Shown here: in pieces, positions 25,845 to 33,780 of the stretch
Layout of the letters: each line of letters starts with the position of its first letter
Position numbering within the stretch: position 1 is the stretch's first letter
DNA from: Dinghuibacter silviterrae
Lineage (GTDB): Bacteria; Bacteroidota; Bacteroidia; Chitinophagales; Chitinophagaceae
Length of the DNA stretch: 64,000 bases
Direction: 5' to 3'
Assembly: GCF_004366355.1 (NCBI RefSeq)
Contig: NZ_SODV01000001.1
Coordinates: forward strand, 2,790,001 to 2,854,000
Notes under the pieces: model-generated
What the model saw: only the letters and a program-made list of their open reading frames with translations
Database searches by the model: none
What the model was told of the DNA's origin: nothing
Translations under genes and position numbers: made by a program

Positions 25845-27057
25845 GTATGTTTTGTTTTTTGTGACGTAAGAGAAATTTGGACAAAAGTAGGGCGATCAAT
25901 ATCGCGGCACAGCCCTGGGCAAAAAGGCTGGCCTGGGCGCCGATGTGTTTGGACACAAAGCCGATAAGCAGGCTGCCGAGGGGCAACATGCCAAAGACGG
26001 CCATCGCCAGGAAGCTGACGACCCGTCCCCGCATATTTTTGTCCGACTCCATCTGGACGATGGTGGTGACAATCGAGGTTTGGGACATGGTGCCAAAGCC
26101 GCAGGCGACGGCAAACACCATGGCCAGCGGGAAGTAGGTGACCTGGGAAAACAGGATCAGGCCCAACCCCAGAATAAGCGTATTGATGAACAGGATCTTT
26201 TTAAAATCAGCCCCTGTCTTTAACGTGGCGAGGAAGTAGGCGCCGGCCAGCGCGCCCAATCCTACAAAGCTGTTGATGTACCCAAAGGTTTCTGCATTCC
26301 CCCGGTAGATCACCTTGGCGAAGACCGGGAACAAGGTATTGTAGGGTAATACAAAAAGACAGGTCAACGCCAGCATCAAAAGGACGCCGCCGATGGCGGG
26401 GGTATTCATGACGTATTCAAAACCTTCCTTCAGGGCTTTCTTTGGCACGGGTTGCGGAACATGGGCGGGCAGCTTCATCAGCAGGAGCGAAGCCAACACC
26501 GCGACGAAGCTGACGGCATTGAGCAGAAAACAAACCCCGGCGCCGAAGTGTTGCAGGACGATCCCGGAGAGGGCGGGCCCCACCAGCCGGGCCATGTTGT
26601 TCATCGACGAATTAAAGGCGAGGGCATTGGGCAGGTCGTCCTTGTCACGGATAATCTCGTGCACCAGCGGTTGACGGGCGGGTACGTCAAAGGCATTGAT
26701 AACGCCTAAGACGACGCTGAGCACCAGGATTTCCCAAACGGCATAGTGCCCGGTCAGGACCAGCGCGGCCAGCAGGGCTGCCTGTACCAGGGACGCCGCC
26801 TGGGTCAACAAAAGGATCCGGAACCGGTTGTAGCGGTCGGCTACGATACCGCCATACAAGGTCAGGAGAAAAGTGGGAAACCCGAAGGCAAAGGTCGTCA
26901 CCCCCAGCATAAAGGCCGAGTGCGTCATGGTGTAGACTACCCAGCTGACCGCGGTGCGTTGCATCCACGTGCCGATCTGGGACACCGACTGGCCATAGAA
27001 GTACAGCCGGTAGTTGCGGCTGCGGAAGGCCCGAAAAGTATGTTGACTTTTTGACAT
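25798..27057 (-). CDS. MFS exporter (EntS/DHA3-like)
   Basis: A 419-residue 12-helix transporter. The start FRAFRSRNYRLYFYGQSVSQIGTWMQRTAV and the loop GGIVADRYNRFRILLLTQ are typical of the DHA3/EntS group of drug or siderophore exporters. The later segment NAFDVPARQPLVHEI is equally characteristic. It shares a 47-base overlap with the isochorismatase-like gene downstream and is preceded at 35 bases by a TetR-type gene, so repression by that regulator is likely. The exported compound is unknown. Confidence 0.9.
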   Translation of the reverse strand: MSKSQHTFRAFRSRNYRLYFYGQSVSQIGTWMQRTAVSWVVYTMTHSAFMLGVTTFAFGFPTFLLTLYGGIVADRYNRFRILLLTQAASLVQAALLAALVLTGHYAVWEILVLSVVLGVINAFDVPARQPLVHEIIRDKDDLPNALAFNSSMNNMARLVGPALSGIVLQHFGAGVCFLLNAVSFVAVLASLLLMKLPAHVPQPVPKKALKEGFEYVMNTPAIGGVLLMLALTCLFVLPYNTLFPVFAKVIYRGNAETFGYINSFVGLGALAGAYFLATLKTGADFKKILFINTLILGLGLILFSQVTYFPLAMVFAVACGFGTMSQTSIVTTIVQMESDKNMRGRVVSFLAMAVFGMLPLGSLLIGFVSKHIGAQASLFAQGCAAILIALLLSKFLLRHKKQNIHENSPSRHGHAVGVS

Positions 27058-27092
27058 TATAGGTTAAGTTGTCGAAACCTGGGCAAAAAAAA

Positions 27093-27686
27093 TCACGCCT
27101 TCAGCCCGTGTACGATCAGCTGGCTGAGCGTTTGCGCTAAAGTGTCGATTTTTGGAGCATCTTCGGCGAGCAGCATTTCCCGTTTCAACCCGTGCATGTT
27201 TGCCAGGATGACAAAAACCAGGTTTTCCATTTCCCTGGGAGGGATAGGACGTAACTCACCTGCTTCCACGCCTTGTTTCAGTATTTCTTTCAACAGATCG
27301 CCTTCCCCCTTCATGATACGGGCGTGGCCCGCGCGCTTGATCCCGGACAGACTGGATATCTCGTCCGCGTTCATACCCGCCTCCAGGGAACCATACAGCT
27401 CGCGCCGCTTGCGCATCAGGTGCATTTTGGTCGTAAAGAAAGTGGCGATCTTTTCTTCCGTGCCCGTCACCTGCTCCACCGCCTGGCCGATCTTGTCCAC
27501 GATATCGTCCACCTCCATATTGACCACGGCGGCGTAGATCTCTTCCTTGCTTTTGTAATAGTAATACAACGAGCTCCGGCTTTTGCCGATGGCCTTGGCC
27601 ACGTCGTCCATGGAGACTTTTTGCCAGCCGTATTTCTGGAACAGTTGCTGGGCCGCCTGAAGAATATGGTCTTCTTTTACGAGCAC
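27093..27686 (-). CDS. TetR-family transcriptional repressor
   Basis: A 197-residue regulator read from a GTG at 27686 (reading MLVKEDHILQAAQQLFQKYG). The TetR helix-turn-helix is KVSMDDVAKAIGKSRSSLYYYYKSKEEIY at about residues 23-50. The C-terminal part (KRRELYGSLEAGMNADEIS) is helical and should bind a ligand. The frame stays open to 27827 but contains no better start and the extra part is not family-like. It lies just upstream of the MFS exporter, the usual place for a local repressor of an efflux pump. Confidence 0.88.
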   Translation of the reverse strand: MLVKEDHILQAAQQLFQKYGWQKVSMDDVAKAIGKSRSSLYYYYKSKEEIYAAVVNMEVDDIVDKIGQAVEQVTGTEEKIATFFTTKMHLMRKRRELYGSLEAGMNADEISSLSGIKRAGHARIMKGEGDLLKEILKQGVEAGELRPIPPREMENLVFVILANMHGLKREMLLAEDAPKIDTLAQTLSQLIVHGLKA

Positions 27687-27735
27687 GGTGCAAAGATAGG
27701 ACCTTTTCGACAAATTCACAAAAAATGTTGAAATG

Positions 27736-28644
27736 TCAGGACCGGAAAGACAGCGGTGCAGTGGCCGTCTGCTTTTTGAAGTAGTTGGAAAAGTGCGCCA
27801 CCTCGTCAAAGCCGAGGGTATAGGCAATCTCGGACACGCTCCAGTTGGTTTGCTTCAGCAATATTTTTGCCTCTTCTATCACACGCTTTGTGATCAGTTC
27901 GGACGTGGTGCTGCCGGTGGCTTCTTTCAACACCTTGTTCAGGTGGTTGACGTGTACCGCGAGGCGGTCGGCGTATTCCTTTGGGGTCCGCAGCCCCAGC
28001 CGCTGATGGGGTGACTCCAGCGGGAACTGCCGCTCCAGGAGTTCGATAAAAAGCGCGGAAATGCGCTGGGCGGCGTTTTGCGTCGTCCGCAGGGCCGACA
28101 TGGGCTGAAGCTTTTGCCCATAGTGGATGAGCTCCAGCAAAAGGGTGCGCATCAGGTCGTACTTGAATTTGTAGTCCGACGCCAGTTCGCGGAGCATTTT
28201 TTTAAAGATGTATTCCACCTCGGCGTGCTCCGCCGGGTTCAGCTGAAAAACGGGCAACTGCCCCGGCTGGTAGATCGGCAGCTCATCCAATAAAACACCC
28301 GATTTCCTTGGGGTAAGGAAATCGGGTGTAAAGATGCAGAACATACCCGTCTGGGTGTCTGCGGGGATCCAGTGGTAAGGTATTTTGGGTGTGGCAAAAA
28401 GCAGCGCGTGCTCTTCGATGTCGATCACCTTGTCGGCATATTCCGCCCGGCTCTTGCCTCTTATCCAGCTGATCTTATAGTAATCCCTCCGGCTATAGGG
28501 CATCGTGCGCGCACCCGTCGCCTTGTCGTACAACTTTTCCGTTTCGAACACATTGAAGTGGCCGATCTCCTGCGCAATACCGTCCGGGAGCGGGGTGGCA
28601 TTGTTCCGGTAAAAGTCATCCAGGGAGGTTGTTTCCGAAAGCAT
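27736..28644 (-). CDS. AraC-family transcriptional regulator
   Basis: A 302-residue regulator. The N-terminal cupin-like sensor half carries YYKISWIRGKSRAEYADK and the C-terminal AraC DNA-binding half shows YADRLAVHVNHLNKVLKEATG and the second helix-turn-helix WSVSEIAYTLGFDEVAHFSNYFKKQTA. The last residues LSFRS match the family end. It diverges in function but not strand from the SDR gene at 28668-29426, which lies 23 bases upstream of it, so the SDR and regulator are probably in one transcript. A perfect 15-bp hairpin lies within its coding sequence (separate entry). Confidence 0.92.
   Translation of the reverse strand: MLSETTSLDDFYRNNATPLPDGIAQEIGHFNVFETEKLYDKATGARTMPYSRRDYYKISWIRGKSRAEYADKVIDIEEHALLFATPKIPYHWIPADTQTGMFCIFTPDFLTPRKSGVLLDELPIYQPGQLPVFQLNPAEHAEVEYIFKKMLRELASDYKFKYDLMRTLLLELIHYGQKLQPMSALRTTQNAAQRISALFIELLERQFPLESPHQRLGLRTPKEYADRLAVHVNHLNKVLKEATGSTTSELITKRVIEEAKILLKQTNWSVSEIAYTLGFDEVAHFSNYFKKQTATAPLSFRS
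28295..28329. repeat. Perfect 15-bp inverted repeat inside the AraC coding region
   Basis: ACACCCGATTTCCTT and its exact reverse complement AAGGAAATCGGGTGT are separated by the 5-base loop GGGGT. The whole hairpin is coding (residues about 105-116, PDFLTPRKSGV on the minus strand). It would form a very stable stem in either RNA or single-stranded DNA. Confidence 0.9.
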
Positions 28645-28667
28645 TTATAGAATTCAAATATACCATT

Positions 28668-29426
28668 TTACAGCTGCATGCCGCCCGAGGCTTCGATCCG
28701 CTGACCGTTCACCCAACGGGCGTCCTCCGAACAAAGGAAGGCCACCACGCCACCAATATCCTCCGCTACGCCCGGACGGCCCAGGGCCGTCATGCTGCTG
28801 ATCATCTTTTGCAGCGACTCGTCGCTGCGGAGATGCCCGTTGCCAAAGTCCGTCATGATCGCCCCCGGAGCCACCACGTTGGCGCGGATACCCCTGACGC
28901 CCAATTCCTTGGCCTGGTAGCGGGTCAACGTTTCCACGGCGCTTTTGAGGGAACCGTACACCGACGAGCCGGGAACGGACACCCGCGTCAGCCCGGAAGA
29001 GACGTTGACGATACCACCCCCGTCATTCATCAGCGGGAGGAGCTTTTGGGTCAGGAAGTAGACGCCTTTAAAATGTACGTTCAACAGGTCGTCAAAAAAC
29101 GCCTCCGTCACCGCGTTGATGGGGCTGTAGCCGCCCTGGCCGGCGTTGTTCACCAGGAAGTCGAAGTGGCCGGTCTTGAAGTGGTTCGTTAAAACGCTTT
29201 TCAGTCGTTCCACGAAGCCATCGAAGCTTTGCAGTTCGCCCGTATTGAGCTGTAACGCCGCAGCCTTTCGCCCGGCCGCTTCTATCTGCGTGACCACGTT
29301 CTGCGCGTCTTCCGCCCGGTTGTTATAGGTAACGATCACATCCAGTCCCTTGGCGGCCAGCTTCAGCGCCATGTCTTTTCCCAGGCCACGGCTGCCGCCG
29401 GTTACCAGGGCTATTTTGTTACTCAT
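28668..29426 (-). CDS. Short-chain dehydrogenase/reductase (classical SDR)
   Basis: A 252-residue SDR. The cofactor motif TGGSRGLGKDMAL is at about residues 9-21, NNAG appears in FLVNNAGQGGYSP, and the catalytic Ser/Tyr/Lys are in NVSSGLTRVSVPGSSVYGSLKSAVETL, with Y and K spaced YGSLK. The C-terminal GRPGVAEDIGGVVAFLCSEDARWVNGQ is typical of the 3-oxoacyl-ACP-reductase-like group. It lies just upstream of the AraC gene on the same strand. Related AraC/SDR pairs are frequent in Bacteroidota. Substrate unknown. Confidence 0.92.
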   Translation of the reverse strand: MSNKIALVTGGSRGLGKDMALKLAAKGLDVIVTYNNRAEDAQNVVTQIEAAGRKAAALQLNTGELQSFDGFVERLKSVLTNHFKTGHFDFLVNNAGQGGYSPINAVTEAFFDDLLNVHFKGVYFLTQKLLPLMNDGGGIVNVSSGLTRVSVPGSSVYGSLKSAVETLTRYQAKELGVRGIRANVVAPGAIMTDFGNGHLRSDESLQKMISSMTALGRPGVAEDIGGVVAFLCSEDARWVNGQRIEASGGMQL

Positions 29427-29509
29427 TGTGCTTGTTTTTTTTTACAAAATTAGTGCGGCCGGACGCGCCAGGCATTGAAAGAATCAATCGGGTTTTTGCA
29501 AAATTCAAA

Positions 29510-29517
29510 TATATTTG
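29510..29517 (+). promoter_or_regulatory. Possible Bacteroidota -7 box (TAnnTTTG) before the WG-repeat gene
   Basis: TATATTTG matches the TAnnTTTG -7 consensus of the main Bacteroidota sigma factor and ends 10 bases before the ATG at 29527. No TTG was seen at the expected -33 distance, so support is partial, and the transcript would have a very short leader. Confidence 0.3.
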
Positions 29518-29526
29518 CGCTCACCT

Positions 29527-31836
29527 ATGTATCAAACGCCGCTCCCCTTGCTGTTCGTGTTATGCTGTACCCTGCACGCAGCCGCCCAGGACTCCCTGGA
29601 CAAAGCCTACCCCTTTATCGATGGATTTGCGCGCGTGGCGCGGGGGGATAGCTCCTTTTATATCGATACCACCGGAAAATTTGCTTTTAACGAAATAACC
29701 GCGATCACAGGTGGCGACGGCACTGCCGACAAGCTCGTCCTGGTCCGCGGCACGAAGGACCGTCCTGACCACTGGGGCATGTTGCGCGCCGGCCGCTGGC
29801 TCCTGGCACCGGAATACGACACGATCGACACCCGTTTTAACGTGTGGAAGTTGTCCAGGGACGGCAAAAGCACCTGGTGCGACACCAGCGGTAAACTATT
29901 GTTGCCCCTCCGTTTCAGCGATGCGGGCTACCTGGACGGCCGTTATTTCGACGTATGCCAGGGCGGGAAATGGGGCATTTATGACGCGCAGCGGGACAGC
30001 GTCGTTATCCCGTTCCAGTACGACGGCTTCGACTTCTGCGGCGGTTGCGGCGATGCCTCCGACTATGTGTTCGCACAACGGGACCAACAATGGGGCGTCA
30101 TCGGCTTTGACAACAAGGTTCGTGTCCCCTTCGCGTACGAACACACCCATAGGAACATGCGCAGCGATGAATGGGTCCAAAGCTTTCAGCGCAACGGCCG
30201 GCCCGTTTTGATCAACATGCTTACGGGGAAGGTATTCGGGGAACCGGAGTACACCTTGCCCGAGGACGTTCTTTGGAACGGGCTGGTGTGCGTAGGGCAA
30301 CATAAAAAATTTGGCCTCGTCACCGCCGCGGGCAAGCCGGTAACGAATTTTGACTACGACGAGATCTTCTGGTATGAAGAAGCCCAGGGAATAGCAGGCG
30401 GCTACGCCTCCGTCAAAAAGAACGGTCTGTACGGATTGATCGACTCGACCGGAAGCCTCATCATTCCGGTCCGCCAGGGGGGGGAAGTCTCGATCATCGA
30501 CGACAGTACCTTTGACGTATACAGGAACGAAAGGCATTTGCTCATCGACCGGCATGGCCGGCCATTGCTTCCGGTCTACTTCAAAACCATCCAGCCGGTC
30601 AGTGAAGGGGTATACGTGGTTTCCGGGGACGGTCATACGTGGGGGCTGTACAACCGCCATACGCGTGTGCTGACCCCCTGTATCTATAATGATATTTCGG
30701 ACGACGAAGTGAAGGGCTTCCTCATCGTGAAAAAAGGTGCCCGCAAGGGATTGCTCAACCTGCAGGGCAAAACCATTCTCCCCCCGCGGTATGATGATAT
30801 CGCAACCTTCGAGTCTTTTCCCGATAAACTGGACATACGCATAGGCGATCATAAAGGGTTGTGTGACACCAGCGGCAAGATTCTCCTGGCGCCGGTCTAT
30901 GATTGGGTGGAGCAGGATGGGGACGACACTACCTGTGTGAAACTGGTGAAGATGCGCAAGGAGGGGGACCTGGCAGGGCTGGCCACCCTTCAGGGCCGGA
31001 TGATCCTGCCGCTCCGGTCCGGCGGACTTGACAGGATCGGAAATGACCGGTGGTTGCTGCGCAAAGACGGTACTTTTTTCCTCATCAACAGCCGGACCGG
31101 TCAAAAAGATTCGCTGCCTTACAGCGATGTTTCATTTGCAGACGCGAACGGATGGCTGATCGTCAGCGACGGGAAAGGGGTAAAATTGCTGGACCCCGTG
31201 TCTCAGCGCATCGTCGCGGACGGATACGATGAGATCGATGCCTTTAGAAACGATGTCGCCCATGCCCGCAAGGACAGCCTGGAAGGGGCCATCGGCACTA
31301 CGGGCAAGGTAGCGGTCCCCTTTGTCTACGCCCGGCTTTCCAGCTTCATGGAAGGCATGGCGGTCGTACAAAAAAACGACAGCACCTACGGAATTGTCGA
31401 TACCACCGGGAAAGTCGTGGTCCCTTTGCAATACGACATTCCCAACGAATATTTCTCCACCGAAGACGCGATGTTGTGGGGCGACCTGGTCTTGTTCCGC
31501 CGGGATACGGAGAGCGGCTCCATTTTAAAGGGCCTTGCCCGCCGGGACGGCACGATCATCACTCCTCCCCGGTTCGAGGTCATCTGGAAGGACACGGCCC
31601 GCCAGGAATACCTGGTGCGCCAAAACGGCAAGTTCGGGATTATGGCCGCCGACGGGAAGATGATCATCCCCGCCATCTACCAGGACATGATGGCGATCGA
31701 CATGAGCCGTTTATACAATTCGGTTCAATTGACCTACCCCTTGTTGTGTTACGACGGGGATCGCTGGCAATACGTAATGCCCGGTGGGAAGACCCTGCCT
31801 TTTACGATTCGTGAAGCGAACCGGGAGGAACAGTGA
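29527..31836 (+). CDS. Secreted WG-repeat protein
   Basis: A 769-residue exported protein (signal MYQTPLPLLFVLCCTLHAAAQ). Nearly the whole mature part is built of WG repeats of about 25-45 residues: KWGIYDAQRDSVVIPFQYDG, QWGVIGFDNKVRVPFAYEH, KKFGLVTAAGKPVTNFDYDE and so on to KFGIMAADGKMIIPAIYQD. At least a dozen copies are visible. Such repeats form beta-propeller-like scaffolds thought to bind ligands or partners; no enzymatic domain is present. Its 3' end overlaps the convergent cysC gene by 35 bases. Function is unknown. Confidence 0.88.
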   Translation: MYQTPLPLLFVLCCTLHAAAQDSLDKAYPFIDGFARVARGDSSFYIDTTGKFAFNEITAITGGDGTADKLVLVRGTKDRPDHWGMLRAGRWLLAPEYDTIDTRFNVWKLSRDGKSTWCDTSGKLLLPLRFSDAGYLDGRYFDVCQGGKWGIYDAQRDSVVIPFQYDGFDFCGGCGDASDYVFAQRDQQWGVIGFDNKVRVPFAYEHTHRNMRSDEWVQSFQRNGRPVLINMLTGKVFGEPEYTLPEDVLWNGLVCVGQHKKFGLVTAAGKPVTNFDYDEIFWYEEAQGIAGGYASVKKNGLYGLIDSTGSLIIPVRQGGEVSIIDDSTFDVYRNERHLLIDRHGRPLLPVYFKTIQPVSEGVYVVSGDGHTWGLYNRHTRVLTPCIYNDISDDEVKGFLIVKKGARKGLLNLQGKTILPPRYDDIATFESFPDKLDIRIGDHKGLCDTSGKILLAPVYDWVEQDGDDTTCVKLVKMRKEGDLAGLATLQGRMILPLRSGGLDRIGNDRWLLRKDGTFFLINSRTGQKDSLPYSDVSFADANGWLIVSDGKGVKLLDPVSQRIVADGYDEIDAFRNDVAHARKDSLEGAIGTTGKVAVPFVYARLSSFMEGMAVVQKNDSTYGIVDTTGKVVVPLQYDIPNEYFSTEDAMLWGDLVLFRRDTESGSILKGLARRDGTIITPPRFEVIWKDTARQEYLVRQNGKFGIMAADGKMIIPAIYQDMMAIDMSRLYNSVQLTYPLLCYDGDRWQYVMPGGKTLPFTIREANREEQ

Positions 31837-32374
31837 TCAGCTTCCGGCGGATCAATTCGGCGCATATTTTCGCGGTGGACTCTTCCACGGTTTCCAGTTC
31901 CGTACAACAAGTGACCTCGGGATCGGCCGGCTCTTCATAAGGATCGTCTATGCCCGTGAAGTGGCTGATCTCACCGGCACGGACTTTTTTGTACAAGCCC
32001 TTGACGTCCCTTCTTTCGCATTCGCCGATGGAGCACTTGACGTGCACTTCGATAAAATTCGGGATACGGCCGCGGACCATATCCCTTGCGGACCGGTAGG
32101 GCGAGATCGCGGAAACGATAACGCCGACGCCATGCCTGGAGAGCAACTCGGAGACAAAGCCCAACCTCAAAATGTTCTCGCACCGGTCCTCCCGCGAGAA
32201 CGTCAGGCCCTTGGAAAGACTGGCGCGGATCGCATCCCCGTCCAGCACTTCCACGGGGTGGGCGAGGGAGGTAAGGGTGGCGGACAGCCGGTGGGCGATG
32301 GTGGTCTTGCCGGCTCCGCTAAAACCTGTCAGCCAGACGGTGTAGCCGGCATATTGTTTGGGCGTTGTGCTCAT
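31802..32374 (-). CDS. cysC: Adenylylsulfate (APS) kinase
   Basis: A 190-residue kinase that phosphorylates APS to PAPS. It shows the P-loop TGFSGAGKTTIAHRL (about residues 15-28), the APS-binding DGDAIRASLSKGLTFSREDRCENI, and FIEVHVKCSIGECERRDVKGLYKKVRAGEI with DDPYEEP, all classic CysC. The start is ATG at 32374. No ATP-sulfurylase, PAPS reductase or sulfotransferase gene lies nearby, so it stands alone. It lies downstream of two natural-product precursor genes, beyond their terminator, which raises the question whether PAPS made here serves sulfation of the product. Confidence 0.92.
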   Translation of the reverse strand: MSTTPKQYAGYTVWLTGFSGAGKTTIAHRLSATLTSLAHPVEVLDGDAIRASLSKGLTFSREDRCENILRLGFVSELLSRHGVGVIVSAISPYRSARDMVRGRIPNFIEVHVKCSIGECERRDVKGLYKKVRAGEISHFTGIDDPYEEPADPEVTCCTELETVEESTAKICAELIRRKLITVPPGSLHES

Positions 32375-32385
32375 TCTGAAAAGTA

Positions 32386-32415
32386 CAAAAAATAGCCTGC
32401 GGTTTCGCAGGCTAT
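32386..32415 (-). terminator. Rho-independent terminator after the precursor peptide genes
   Basis: A perfect 10-bp stem ATAGCCTGCG/CGCAGGCTAT with a 4-base loop is followed on the minus strand by TTTTTTG. It lies 49 bases after the stop of the second precursor gene and only 12 bases before the cysC start, so any readthrough reaching cysC must cross it. Confidence 0.85.
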
Positions 32416-32463
32416 CCTTAAGGGCGCCGGAGGCGCTGCAACATTTTGGCAAGCAACCGTTCG

Positions 32464-32685
32464 TTACGCCGGTGGATTGGCGCACAGCTGGTTGATCGGC
32501 GCCCCCGAGGCAATGCAATAGCAGAAGGCGCCGCCATGCGGTTCGCACGTCCCATAGAATATCTTGCCTTCGTAGTTGACAAAGCAGGATTCGCCTTCCG
32601 AAGGACAAGGCGCATACTGTGGTGCGCCTCCTTTGAGATGCATCATTTCGCTGCGGCTAAGCGCCGCACCAGGTTTGGTGTTCAT
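32464..32685 (-). CDS. GG-leader natural-product precursor peptide, six cysteines (copy A)
   Basis: A 73-residue peptide. The leader MNTKPGAALSRSEMMHLKGG matches the Bacteroidota LSRxEMKxIxGG precursor pattern with a double-Gly cleavage site. The 53-residue core begins APQYAPCPSEGESC and has six Cys in the order C-x6-C, then TCEPHGG, FCYC and LCANP. It shares the Cys layout with copy B 18 bases upstream: CPSxGExC, CxPHG, CYC, CxNP. Core Ser/Thr are few, so the product may be lanthionine-bridged or disulfide-bridged. No modifying enzyme or C39 exporter lies beside it; the only LanB/LanC pair is 24 kb away. Confidence 0.8.
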   Translation of the reverse strand: MNTKPGAALSRSEMMHLKGGAPQYAPCPSEGESCFVNYEGKIFYGTCEPHGGAFCYCIASGAPINQLCANPPA

Positions 32686-32703
32686 CTTATGAATGTTTAG
32701 GTT

Positions 32704-32910
32704 TTAGAGCGGATTGGGACAAGGCCACTCGATCGGATACCCAGGGATGGAACAATAACATACCTCAGTGATGCCGTGCGGGACGCAGACGCCGGTGCCT
32801 TGCGAACCGGTGCAGGTTTCGCCTTGGGAAGGACAGATGAGTTGGGGGCCGCCGCCTTTAATGGACTTCATTTCCACGCGGCTAAGGGCCTTCAGGGATG
32901 TTGATTGCAT
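32704..32910 (-). CDS. GG-leader natural-product precursor peptide, six cysteines (copy B)
   Basis: A 68-residue peptide. The leader MQSTSLKALSRVEMKSIKGG is an almost ideal Bacteroidota double-Gly leader. The core begins GPQLICPSQGETCTGSQGTG, followed by VCVPHG, VCYCSIPGYPIEWPCPNPL. Six Cys are conserved with copy A, and the core has more Thr/Ser (TCTGSQGTG) available for dehydration. It is the first gene of the pair and is preceded by an AT-rich leader of 70 bases to the AraC gene. Both peptides were probably duplicated from one ancestor. Confidence 0.8.
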   Translation of the reverse strand: MQSTSLKALSRVEMKSIKGGGPQLICPSQGETCTGSQGTGVCVPHGITEVCYCSIPGYPIEWPCPNPL

Positions 32911-32982
32911 GGTGTGGCTTTTTTGAATTAATAATCTATCCTAACCAATATACAAAAAAATAAACGGGAAAAGATTGCGTTT

Positions 32983-33780
32983 TCACAATTTTTTTAGCGC
33001 CGCTAATTCGGTGGGCGTTAGTCCAAATTGTTTCTTAAAAGCAAAGGAAAAGTGGGACAAGTCTTCAAACCCCAGGTCAATATAAATTTCTGCCGGTTTT
33101 TTACGGAGCTTGTGGATAAGGAGATAGGCTTCCTGCAGCCGTCTTTGCACCAGCCAGCGATTGGGCGTGTTGTGAAAGATGGCCTTGAAATCCCTTTTGA
33201 AGGCTGAAAGGCTGCGTCCCGTTAAAAATGCAAACTGCTGTAGGCTGATGTTGAAGGTATAGTGCCGGTTCATAAACTCCTCCAGGTTTATTTTTTCGGG
33301 TACGCCGAAGTCAAAGAGGATGCCCGCCAACTCCGGCTGTGTCTGTAATAAAAGGAGGAGCAATTCTTCCCGTTTGACCTCCGAAAAGGAGGAGTCGATC
33401 TTACCTGAACCCGTATAGTAAGGTTGTAAAGAATGGATAAACTCCGGTATCCGCTCATCCGCGCGCAACCATACAGCAGCCTCTGAGGTCATCCGTTTTT
33501 CAACGGTGACCTCGTGCCTTTCCTGAAATTTTTTTAGAAAAGGCTCGTCAAAAACAAGAATGACCTTTTCCGGTTCTTCGCCTTGCGCTGGCTTGTTATA
33601 CCGGCCCAGCTGATTTTTACGGACGAGGTAGGATTCGTGCGCCACCAACGAATATTCTTTATTGCCCACGTATCCGTTGAGGGTCCCCTTCACCATATAA
33701 ATGAAAAAGTGCTCCGGGATGAATTGTTCGATCGACATCTCCGGACCGATATAACAAGTTTTGCGTACCAAGGTGCTCAT
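32983..33780 (-). CDS. AraC-family transcriptional regulator
   Basis: A 265-residue regulator. The N-terminal part is a cupin-type sensor (FFIYMVKGTLNGYVGNKEYSL) and the C-terminal part an AraC DNA-binding domain: SLQQFAFLTGRSLSAFKRDFKAIFHNTPNRWLVQRRLQEA and EIYIDLGFEDLSHFSFAFKKQFGLTPTEL. Its ATG overlaps the stop of the SDR-like gene upstream as ATGA, so the two are translationally coupled. The two precursor peptide genes follow 73 bases downstream on the same strand, so this regulator might also be linked with them. Confidence 0.9.
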   Translation of the reverse strand: MSTLVRKTCYIGPEMSIEQFIPEHFFIYMVKGTLNGYVGNKEYSLVAHESYLVRKNQLGRYNKPAQGEEPEKVILVFDEPFLKKFQERHEVTVEKRMTSEAAVWLRADERIPEFIHSLQPYYTGSGKIDSSFSEVKREELLLLLLQTQPELAGILFDFGVPEKINLEEFMNRHYTFNISLQQFAFLTGRSLSAFKRDFKAIFHNTPNRWLVQRRLQEAYLLIHKLRKKPAEIYIDLGFEDLSHFSFAFKKQFGLTPTELAALKKL

